From: Triplophysa rosa
Taxonomy: Eukaryota > Chordata > Actinopteri > Cypriniformes > Nemacheilidae
Length of the DNA stretch: 64,000 nucleotides
NCBI RefSeq assembly: GCF_024868665.1
Contig: NC_079914.1
Span: 8,150,310 to 8,214,309 of the forward strand
Direction of reading: 5' to 3'
Part shown: piece after piece, positions 49,152 through 58,544 of the stretch
How the letters are laid out: the number at the start of each line of letters is the position of its first letter
How positions within the stretch are numbered: position 1 is the first letter of the stretch
The notes under the pieces: model-generated
Databases searched by the model: none
Seen by the model: the letters and a program-made list of their open reading frames with translations, nothing else
Told to the model about the DNA's origin: nothing
Made by a program: the position numbers and the translations under genes

Positions 49152-52100
49152 ATGTATCGGCTGCGCAGTGTCTTTTTGCTGCTAGTCACAGGTAAGTGAG
49201 ATTTTCCATTAATTTATCAAAAACTTAACTTGTTATTGTGTTTGGGTTTAATCTATATCTTGTGAAATTAGTACATGTGGTAGGTGTTTATAACCACGAC
49301 AAGACCGTTGTTAGTTGTCACGTGGGGCATTCCAAGGGCTATTTTGTACACTAAAAAACTGGGTTATTTTTAACCCAGCGTTGGGTAGACAAACCCAACT
49401 GTTGTGTTAAATTAACCTAGAAAATGTTTTATTTGACCCGACAATAGGTTAAAACAACCCAGCATTTTGGGCTGAAACAACCCAGCATATAGGTTAGTTT
49501 TTGACACAACGGTTGGGCTCGTCCATATTCGGTTGAAATTAAAAACAACCCAGCATTTTTAGAGTTTATGGTTTGGAGACAATTGCATCCAGTCCAACTA
49601 CATAAATGCACATTTTCTCTAAACTCTTAAAAAAAGGGTTCTACAAAGTTCTTCACAGCGATGTCATAAATTAACTTTTTTTGGTTCCCCAGAGGAACAT
49701 ACACTCAGAGGTTCTTGAAAGAACAATTTCTTTATTGCTTTTTGTAAGTCTACTACAAATGTGAAACACAAAGATTCTGAAAAGCTGTTTTAAATTTCTG
49801 AATGTAGTCCTTCAAAAGAAAAAGTACTTTTCTAATTGTTATTGGGGAAACATTTGAACGTAATAAAACCACACTTGAGGTTAGCTTTATGATTAAGGTC
49901 GATTTAAACATAAGGATTAAACTTGAAATGTTAATTTTAAAATTTTAACTTTCATTTTAGGCTGGGGCAGGCTGTCACGTTTTATTCGGTGTTGTGTTTT
50001 AAATGCTGTATTTATATATTTTACAGTACATTATGTTTTTAATTGTTTTGTATGTTACTTTTCTATTATTTGGTTTTATATAAACTGATTTACTGTTAAC
50101 ATTAAGCTTAAAAGGCATTAACCCATCTATAATATGCAGTTTAACGCCAGCTCCTACACAATCTTACACACTAAAAACGGTTTCTGTATGTGGGGCGGCT
50201 GTTGCGCAAAAGGTTCTTTATAGTGGAAGTTAAGGATTATTTTATTTAACCTTCGACTAAAAGATAAAAAACAAAAATGATACTTCAATGGCAGGCCTTA
50301 TAAAGGATCTTTATTTTGAAGAGTGTATAGTGTGACATCATGGCCCTGAATATAAAAAGTCACTTTAATAACTAAATTACTTTTTAAATTAGTTTATTTC
50401 CTTTTAAAGTCTTTTCTATCACATGGTGTTTTACAAACAACAACATCTACAAATGTTGCTTTAGATGATAAACTCAAAGTTTCTTCTTTCAGTTGTGTAT
50501 TGACTATTAACTCAAGTGATGTCGTTAAGTCTTTTGTGTTTAAAGTTTTAGCTAAAACAAAACAGCCGAGTTTCCACTCAGATCATTATTGCGATCATTA
50601 CTGTGATCAGTTACATATTTGCCAAGCAATAAATGTTTTGTTTTCTTTGATCAGCCTCAATCGGGAGTGCACTTGAACCTTTACACGTCCATCTGAAACC
50701 AACAAAAGACATTAAAGTTTGTGAAGGGGATTTACTCCAAATGAACTGCACTTGGAATCTACCTGAAAATTTGGAAAATTGGAACATATCTGATAAAGTG
50801 AGCTGGCACTTTAATTACCACATAGATGAGGACAAATGTAACTCACGCAAGATATCCGAAGGAATATCCTTCTTCAATAACAAGACTTACAATTTGTCAG
50901 TGCTCAGCAAACCTTCCATCAGGACTAATGAGAGTGGATGGTACTTCTGCAAAGTTACCAGAGACATTCCTTTACTCAAAGACAATTGCAGTAATGGACT
51001 TCGTGTTCTGGTTGGTAAGTAGATGTTAACACAGCAAAATCGGCAGTGTTAAAAAAGGTCAAATTAACTCTCACAGTGTATAATCCGCACTTTGATAGTG
51101 TGGATTATATATACACTGTGGGTGTTAATTTGACATTTTTTTTAACAATGGCGATTTTGCTGTGATGAGACTGCATCAAGTAGAGGGATGTTTAGAGATT
51201 TTGATGCAGATCCTCAAATCGCAAATACACCAGATATTAAAATGTGGAAAAAATATAGACAATTTTCACGGCATACTTTGGCTTTAGTTAACAGAAATAC
51301 CTAACTACGTAGAGAATTGTTTGTTAAAATTCAAATTATATAGAAAAAGAAAAATTATACAAGTAATATTTTTCCCCAGAAGCGAACCCTAACCTGGATC
51401 ACCCAGAACCCAACAGCACCTCGGGTCTGAATCAGACTTCAACTCAAGACCAGACTACCACTGTATCCACAATATGTTCTCCCGGTGGTGAGTATTGTAA
51501 TATTTTGTTTAAATACACTTTATTAGCCTTTAAATACTCTACATATTCTACATTTTAAATTATGGAATGTGAAGAATGTATGGCCTCAGCAAAAAAGCAC
51601 ATGCTTATTTAGTTGTTAAGAATACTAAAATACAGTATGTGTTACAAATATCTAGATATAAAGATATTCAGATATATAGAGGGGGGAAAGTAGTTTCTTA
51701 AATGGTTTTGCATTAAAATGACATACAGTGGTTTTGAAATATAAACAAGTACTTCAATAATACAAAGTTAAATCACAAATTATATTGCCTCCATAACAAA
51801 TTAAGTAAATGTTGAAAATTCAACATGACATTCTTAGTTTTTCTTAATATTCACTGTAATGATAGCATGCACTCACAATGGCGTTAACACTGTAAGTATT
51901 CACACAATTTGGGAATTTAAGAATGTTGTGAGCTTTAATACAAGGAAATCTGTAAAAAAACAGGTAGAATGCCTCGTGTCAGAAATTTGATTATTTCAAT
52001 TGTGAAGAACGAAATCTGAAATATTGATTTGTTTCGCATCATAACGTTGTTTTGTTTTGTTATCAATTTTAAAACTAAAATGTTCCACTTATAATTGAGT

Positions 52101-54759
52101 TTAAATTTGATTTTGTATCCAAGAATTTTGTTGTGATATTACATTTTTACACATTCGAAATAATAATAAAGCTATAAACCCAGTATTGGAAAAAATCTGC
52201 TATTTTACATCTTTTTGTAATCTTTTCTGTGTTACAGCTAAAACCCCCATATCACCTTTCTTTGGTCAGTGGTGGATATGGGTAGCAGTGGCTGTCGGGT
52301 GTTTTGTACTGATAGTGTCAGTTATTGCCAAATGTATCTTATCATGCAGAACTAAAGGTACGTGTCTGTCATTGCATTAAAAGGTATAGTTCACGCAAAA
52401 TTGAAAATTCTGTCATCATTTACTCATTGTCATCATTTATCATTACCCTCAGATTGTTCCAAACCCATACACATTTTATTTGTTCTGCTAAACACGAAGG
52501 AAGATATTTGGAAGAGTGTCAGTAACCAAACAGATCTCATCCCCTATTAACTTCCATATTTATTCTCCCTACTATGGCAGTAAATGGTGGATGAGATCTG
52601 TTTGGTTACTGACATTCTTTTAAATATCTTCCTTTGTGTTTAGCAGAATTAAGAAATTTATACAGATTTGGAAGGGTTGGGAAATGATGACAGAATTTTC
52701 ATTTTTGGGCGAACTATCCCTTTAACAAAATCCATGTATACACGCTTATAGAGATTACCATCAAGTAATGTGCAAAAATAAATGTCTTGTGTTTCACTGT
52801 AAGTTAATAGAACATTGATTGAAAAAGCAAACACCAAGCATATACACTGAACAAAATTATAAACGCAACACTTGTTTTTTCCCCCATTTTTCATGAGCTG
52901 AACTCGAAGATCTAAGACTTTTTCTATGTGCACAAAAAGCCTATTTCTCTCAAATATTGTTCACAAATCTGTCTAAATCTGTGTTAGTGTGCACTTCTCC
53001 TTTGCCAAGATAATCCATCCACCTCACAGGTGTGGCATATCAAGATGCTGATTAGACAGCATGATTATTGCACAGGTGTGCCTTAGGCTGGCCACAATAA
53101 AAGGCCACTCTAAAATGTGCAGTGTTCACACAGCACAATGCCACAGATGTCGCAAGTTTTGAGGGAGCGTGAAATTGGCATGCTGACTGCAGGAATGTCC
53201 ACCAGAGCTGTTGCCCGTTAATTGAATGTTCATTTCTCTACCATAAGCCGTCTCCAAAGGCGTTTCAGAGAATTTTGCATTACATCCAACCGGCCTCACA
53301 ACCACAGACCACGTGTAACCACACCAGCCCAGGACCTCCACATCTAGCATTTTCACCTCCAAGATCGTGTGAGACCAGCCACCCGGACAGCTGCTGCAAC
53401 AATCGGTTTGCATAACCAAAGAATTTCTGCACAATCTGTCAGAAACCGTCTCAGGGAAGCTCATCTGCATGCTTGTCATCCTCATCGGGGTCTCGACCTG
53501 ACTGCAGTTCATTGTCGTAACCGACTTGAGTGGGCAAATGCTCACATTCGATGGCGTCTGGCACTTTGGAGAGGTGTTCTCTTCACGGATGAATCCCGGT
53601 TTTCACTGTACAGGGCAGATGGCAGACAGCATGTATGGCGTCGTGTGGGTGAGCCATAACCCTAACCCTAAACCCAGCCATTGAAGAGGAGTGGACCAAC
53701 ATTCCACAAGCCACAATCAACAACCTGATCAACTCTATGCGAAGGAGATGTGTTGCACTGCGTGAGGCAAATGGTGGTCACACCAGATACTGACTGGTTT
53801 TCGGACCCCCCAATAAAGTAAAACTGCACATTTTAGAGTGGCCTTTTATTGTGGCCAGCCTAAGGCACACCTGTGCAATAATCATGCTGTCTAATCAGCA
53901 TCTTGATATGCCACACCCGTGAGGTGGATGGATTATCTCGGCAAAGGAGAAGTGATTCCTAAAACTAACACAGATTTAGACCGATTTGTGAACAATATTT
54001 GAGAGAAATAGGCCTTTTGTGTACATAGAAAAAGTCTGAGATCTTTGAGTTCAGCTCATGAAAAATGGGGGAAAAAACAAAAGTGTTGTGTTTATAATTT
54101 TGGTCAGTGTATATGTATATATATTTGAAGTTATAAAGTGCTTTTTAAATAGTTACTGCTTGTTTCTTGCTCGTATTCTTGCGCATATTATACAATTTTT
54201 GCCTGGGGTTTTCTAGCTTTATGCATAATGACAATGTCTTTAACTTTTTACAGACAATTTATATGAGTTATTCTATGTCAGTGGTCGGAATAATATTGAA
54301 GCTGTAAAAGATTGAAAAGTTAAGTTTTTGTTTAAGATCAGATACAGGCATTTGTCCTTCCTGGGCCACAGGCAGAGCTCTGAATGAGTGTGGGTGGGCC
54401 ATATGTGGTTGTGAGCTCTGAGAATCAGGTCTAGTTGATGACTATCAAATGCCTGTCGTTGCCTGTGGTTAGACTGGAGCAGTTAGGTGCAGCGCGAGCG
54501 TGCACAGCAAAACCATTTCTCTTCAGACCCTCAGCGCCTGGCCTGTCTTTTGCTATGTTAACTATTTCATGTAACCCTAAGTACACTGCTGTTTCCAGAG
54601 ATCATTTATGAAAATACCATACCGAGAAAATCAGACTGCTGGAGACGGGATCGGAGTCAGACGGACGGATGCAACCTCCCCGCGTCCAAAAAAGTCGAAA
54701 CTATTAAACCGCTGAGGAAATATGACACGCTTTCACAAAACAGAATCCGCAGGCCCTAA
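49152..54759 (+). CDS. unrecognised single-Ig-domain type I membrane protein (5 exons, 262 aa)
   Basis: Exons are 49152-49191, 50655-51014, 51380-51487, 52238-52357 and 54599-54759. Every junction is GT-AG and every intron is phase 1, the usual pattern for immunoglobulin-superfamily genes. The signal peptide covers about residues 1-19, split between exons 1 and 2. One V-like Ig domain follows (about 30-134) with cysteines C45 and C112, W64 and the N-E-S-G-W-Y-F-C stretch of a typical F strand; C36, C75 and C125 are extra cysteines. A Ser/Thr/Asn-rich stalk (134-169) and a membrane segment (about 181-204) precede a basic tail of about 55 residues with Y213 (IIYENT) and Y251 (KYDTL). Roughly eight N-glycosylation sequons fit a heavily glycosylated ectodomain. 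An adhesion or immune receptor is likely; ligand and orthologue are unknown to me. Introns carry a palindromic MITE, a fold-back MITE and a Tc1 element. Confidence 0.82.
49349..49565. mobile_element. AACCCAGC-type fold-back element
   Basis: The left end CTAAAAAACTGGGTTATTTT and the right end AAAAACAACCCAGCATTTTTAG are inverted repeats, with further AACCCAGC/GCTGGGTT words inside. It lies in intron 1 of the Ig-domain gene. Confidence 0.7.
51030..51164. mobile_element. 135-bp palindromic MITE beside Ig exon 2
   Basis: Almost the whole element is one hairpin: CACAGCAAAATCGGCAGTGT pairs with its near-complement ending GCGATTTTGCTGTG, and TCAAATTAAC pairs with GTTAATTTGA further in. It begins 15 bp after the exon 2 donor of the Ig-domain gene. 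Confidence 0.82.
52379..52725. mobile_element. fold-back MITE of the GGATAGTTCACCC family
   Basis: The ends are AAGGTATAGTTCACGCAAAA and GGGCGAACTATCCCTTTAAC. The inner arms around 52490-52550 and 52585-52645 (GAAGGAAGATATTTGGAAGA and its complement) make a stem of about 50 bp. It starts 22 bp after the exon 4 donor of the Ig-domain gene. Confidence 0.85.
52843..54112. mobile_element. Tc1-like transposon with inverted repeats of about 280 bp
   Basis: The ends read TACACTGAACAAAATTATAA on the left and, as complement, TACACTGACCAAAATTATAA on the right, flanked by TA as expected for Tc1/mariner. Inverted complementarity continues inward to about 53125 on the left and 53815 on the right, including GATAATCCATCCACCTCACA and ATTGCACAGGTGTGCCTTAG. 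It is about 1.27 kb, shorter than intact relatives of about 1.6 kb, owing to an internal loss (see the pseudogene). It lies in intron 4 of the Ig-domain gene. Confidence 0.92.
53138..53793 (+). pseudogene. broken Tc1-like transposase
   Basis: A transposase of the Tc1 family, which cuts and pastes the element with a DDE-type catalytic domain, is recognisable but dead. An N-terminal stretch from 53138 reaches a stop at about 53219; helix-turn-helix-like sequence follows, with another stop near 53345. The catalytic-domain part at about 53369-53659 ends at the first Asp region (FTDESRF). The segment with the second Asp and the Glu is missing, and the frame resumes only for the last 35-40 residues before a stop at 53791-53793. 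The gap is marked by AACCCTAACCCTAAACCC at about 53658-53676. The copy cannot encode an active enzyme. Confidence 0.88.
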
Positions 54760-54764
54760 GTCAG

Positions 54765-54862
54765 GACTGTTCAATCTTGAAGACTGATGGATTTCATTGG
54801 GGTTGGAACTAAACTCTGGAGGACACTGGACCAAAAGACCGGAGTTGAATTGTCCTGCTATA
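54765..54862. repeat. dispersed repeat fragment (CTGTTCAATCTTG ... GGAGTTGAATTGTCCTG)
   Basis: Starts a few bases after the stop codon of the Ig-domain gene. The two ends are weakly complementary and the middle contains AACTCTGGAGGACACTGGAC, like other short fish repeats. It probably forms part of the 3' UTR. Confidence 0.45.
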
Positions 54863-55021
54863 GGTGTTTACACCATAATATACTTAATGTATTTAATGAT
54901 GTAATGTAGCATTTCCCACTACATGGAAAGCTGTAGATAGTACATTTTTTGTTTGTAATGTACAAATGTAATTTAAACGCTGTATGTGTTCATTTTTTCC
55001 AATGTTAAAAATAGGAAATAC

Positions 55022-55310
55022 AGGATAGTTCACCCAAAGATAAAAGTTCTGTCATTGTTTATTCACCTTCAAATCCTGAATATGACTCCTTCGGCTGTGA
55101 AACACAAAAGAAGATATTTTGAGAAATGTCTCAGTGGTTTTGCGTCCATACAATGGAAATCAACGGGGACCCATGTTGTTTGGTTACCAGCATTCTTCAA
55201 AATATATTATTTTGTGTTCTGCAGAAGAGAAAGAAAGTCATAGAGGTTTGAAATGACACGAATGTGAATAAATGATGAAAGAAATTTCATTTTTGGGTCA
55301 ACAGGCCCTA
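55022..55310. mobile_element. fold-back MITE of the GGATAGTTCACCC family
   Basis: Left end GGATAGTTCACCCAAAGATA and right end AAATTTCATTTTTGGGTCAA. The inner arm ACACAAAAGAAGATATTTTG and the degraded complement AAAATATATTATTTTGTGTT are present. Confidence 0.75.
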
Positions 55311-56699
55311 ACCAATGGTGCGGGCTGTCTGTTTAACCAATGACAGAAGTGTCTGGAAAACCATGTCATTATTCAAGTTCAGAATTATTCACCTTTAGTG
55401 ACAATTGGTGAAAACTTTTCTTGTTCGACTTTCAGTTGTATCATATTGAAACATTCTGTGGTTATAAATAAACGTAAAAACCATCTTAAACGAGAGTCAC
55501 ACGCTTTCCTTTTAAATCTTTTCAGAATTCTCACAGCTGTCATTTTTTGCTTGATTAAAATCAAGCCTAAACACTTTATCAGCTACATTCACAGCCCTTA
55601 AAATAAACACAATTTATTATCTACACTGACAGCACAGCATCAGTGGTTTCTTTGTGCAATGAAATCTTGTGAAATCAGTGGGTTTTTTGTACATTGAAAT
55701 CTTTATACAAGGATATGGTCACCATGAATAGATAGCAAACCACACGGCATTACAGGAGCAAATAAAGAGTTTTTGACAGAGCGTTTTGTTTAATCTCTCA
55801 CGTAATACTAATCACAAGAGAAACTGGGATAATTCATTCACATAATCACACTTTGTTGTCATCTGCAAGAGGCGCTTGCAACGCTAAGTTCGTGGGTTTG
55901 ATTCTTGGGCCATGCTTGTATAAATGTGAAGCTTGGATAAAACGGCGGTTTTTGATTTTGCAGTTTTGACAGGCTGATGTTTTTGAGTAAGGTTGGGGTT
56001 AAACTTTGCGGGCCACTGGCCCTTTAAATGACCTTACGGTTATCTTGATATTTGATGTGTATCTTTAAAGCATCAAAAACCGCAGAGAAAAACAACTCTG
56101 CCCTTGTTGCAGGTGCTTTTAATGCATTAAAACAATAAAGATCACAGTGATTGGATACTGTAAGCCTTACAAAGCTGGAATGTTTAGGCAATTTAATTTT
56201 AAGAGATAGTTTACTCAAAAAAGTCTGTCATCATTTATTCAAACTCATGTCATTCTAAACAGCCCAAAACTATGATTTTGTTTATGGTGGGACTAACAGT
56301 CATATGTTATTAGACTTAGATTGGATTTAGATTGGAATAGCGCCATCATCTGATTGTATAACAGCAGTGCGGCTGTTCATTCATCAGCACTCATTACATC
56401 CAACCTAAAGGGAAACTCTGAAAAGTTACCACAAATGACACTAGTACACCATAAATGGGAAAGTTAAATCAAATCGGTTAAAAATAATCTAAAGTAAGAT
56501 GTTAAATGCCCTAGTTGATTTTATAAACAGATGTAGAACTAAACACATGCCATAACCTATACTTCCACAGGTAGTTTTGTCAATATACAAAACTGCTTAA
56601 AAGTTTGAGGTCACTTACTTTTTCGTTATTGACATTTTTCCACATTTTACAATAGCGGTAAACCCAAATGTGACTTTGGAAATTATGCTGTGTGACTAT
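55311..56699. other. intergenic, with fold-back and SINE fragments
   Basis: No gene recognised. AAGAGATAGTTTACTCAAAA at about 56203-56280 is a left-arm fragment of the fold-back family, and a SINE fragment lies at 55864-55950. AATAAA hexamers near 55600 may belong to the Ig-gene 3' UTR. Confidence 0.4.
55864..55950 (+). repeat. degraded tRNA-derived SINE fragment
   Basis: CGTGGGTTTGATTCTTGGGC corresponds to the B-box region of the copies at 2241 and 19044, and AGCTTGGATAAAACGGCGG to the start of their tail. The A-box part is poorly preserved. Confidence 0.55.
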
Positions 56700-57414
56700 T
56701 AAAGGGACAATAAATCTCACCCTCAAGTTGTTCCAAATCTGTATACATTTATTTTTCTTTGTGGACTTGGTGAGATATGCCAAGGACTGTGAAGAGCTCA
56801 TGGGCCCAACCAAGCTCGAACCACCTGCCCGGTTGCCTCTCGTCCCAGTGTCGCGTCCTTGGAGGATCCTGCCCTGCCCACTTTGACTCCTGAGAGCCCT
56901 GCCCCAGGCGTCAGTCTTTGGGGAAAACCAGGGAGAAGGGTCTCTTGGGAGTCTAAGTGCCAGCGTCACCCTGTTCCTTGGCCAAGTCCCCTGCTACAGT
57001 CTCTATGTCCTCCCTGGACTTCCCCCAGGCTTTGGCTACCTTACGTTTGTTTCCCCTGGACCTTTCCTGCCTCAGCAATTTCCCTCTGTTTTGCACTTGC
57101 CCTTATTGGCCACGCCCCCCAGTAACTACCCCTCCATCCGTGCCCTCAGCCAAGCCTGCCTTTCCCAAGTCCCCTGCCAAATCTGCCTGGACTCGCCACC
57201 CTCAACCTTCTGCTACACCCCCTGGTTAATGGACTCCTTCCCCACCCTGCCCTCCCCTTGTGAACTTTGTTGTTCCCCCTCCCTTGTTTTTTTTTTTTGT
57301 TTCACCCCAACCCCTTTATTATGTACTCTTTTTTGCCCTTGTTATTATTAATCTGTTTATTATTAATTATACTGTCACAATCCTGCTTCACTCAGTCTTG
57401 CTTTTCTAGTCTTG
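56700..57414 (+). repeat. C-rich segment next to an LTR-like sequence, possible retroelement remnant
   Basis: A fold-back family left-arm fragment (56701-56755) passes abruptly into C-rich sequence (56770-57290) with overlapping proline-rich frames of up to 90 codons in all three + frames. This looks compositional rather than coding. Its abutment to the LTR-like segment at 57415 suggests the remains of a retrotransposon interior. Confidence 0.3.
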
Positions 57415-57852
57415 TGTCAGGATCGTGACAGACCCATGTGTTTTGTGTGGAAGCACGTGGCCATTGTTTGTTTTTGGTGTGCCTGTCTTTGTCTCCTGAC
57501 CCCGCCCCCTCATTTCCTCATTAATTATCTTGTCATTGTTTCATGCTTGTCACCTGTTGCCCTCATCATTTGCTCCCTATTTAATACCCTTGTGTTTGCT
57601 GTCTTGTGCTGGTTCATTTTGTATGAATTCGTAATACATTGTGTCATTTAAAGGTCCTGTGAAGTCAAGTCAGTCCATATCTAGTCTAGTTTTTGTCAAG
57701 TTTATTGGTCTAGTCTAGTCTAGTAGTCTGTTTATTGTGTTTTGTCAAGCTTGTTGTTTACCCTCTCGTGGGTTTTGTTTTCCCTATTTTTGTGTCAATA
57801 AAATCCCTGTGTAACCGCTGTCTGCTTTTTGGTTCTGTCTCCATTCCTGACC
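57415..57852 (+). mobile_element. solo-LTR-like sequence
   Basis: It begins TGTCAGGATCGTGACAG and ends near CCATTCCTGACC. It contains a TATTTAATAC TATA-like box at about 57579, a CTAGTCTAGTCTAG microrepeat at about 57710-57725, and AATAAAATCCCTGTG at about 57798. The layout resembles a teleost gypsy LTR. No second copy is in the window and target duplications are not clear, so it may be a solo or truncated LTR. Confidence 0.4.
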
Positions 57853-58299
57853 GTTTTTCTCAAGTGATTTAAAAGACACCTGGAAAAATAAACCACGGTT
57901 TTATTATAGCAAAAGTAGCCATGTTTTGGGTAGATTAATCACAATTTGTAGGCCACTCTTGGTTGGCATTTTATCAAGCAACCTCTTGTGGTCCAATCTT
58001 TAAGTCATCCATTAAAAATGTTTAATAAAATGTTCATATTTGAATAAAAGAAATATGTTGGCACAACTAAGCCTATTTTTTTTACGAAAATAATTTCTAA
58101 CGTTTCAGCATTCAGTTCGCCTTCGGATTTAAGACCATGAGAAACATTTCACTCAATTTCACTCTAGTGTGTGCCGATTAATATAAATAAATCGTTAAAT
58201 ACTAATAAACATGAATTAAATAATATTACCTAATATTAATTAAATGTGAATCTTACCTTAAACGACAACTTGTGTTGACAACAGGAACTTATGTTTCAT

Positions 58300-58392
58300 A
58301 AGCATCAAGCACCGTTGCGCTGTAATGAGACGTCACCTGCGCGGTGTTACGTCACGCCCTCAGGTGTGCGTCGGCTTTCCGCTTGTGAAATC

Positions 58393-58437
<45 letters not shown>

Positions 58438-58544
58438 CAGATAAGTTGTGGTCGTGCTTTGCGGCACTCCCTTCATGCTGAGTCCACAATTTCATGAGGA
58501 TCGACATTAATTCAGACGTCAGAGGGGCATTTCAGACATCTCCG
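58300..58544 (+). other. probable non-coding first exon of the semaphorin gene
   Basis: CpG-containing sequence from about 58310 ends in a consensus donor (TCCG followed by GTGAGT) at 58544. It has no long frame, and the next + strand acceptor in a gene context is at 63191-63192, ahead of the semaphorin ATG. I infer a 5' UTR exon and promoter. The start is not determined; a (CA)n tract lies within it. Confidence 0.4.
58395..58434. repeat. (CA)n microsatellite, about 20 units
   Basis: An uninterrupted CACACA run lies in the presumed promoter or 5' UTR of the semaphorin gene. It is likely to be polymorphic in length. Confidence 0.95.

Noticed and set aside
54599..54759. ITIM or ITAM in the Ig receptor tail
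   Set aside because: IIYENT has Thr at +3, KYDTL lacks the residue needed at -2, and the spacing does not fit an ITAM.
56859..57351. Proline-rich proteins in three overlapping + frames
   Set aside because: Long C-rich runs keep all frames open at once, which is a compositional effect.
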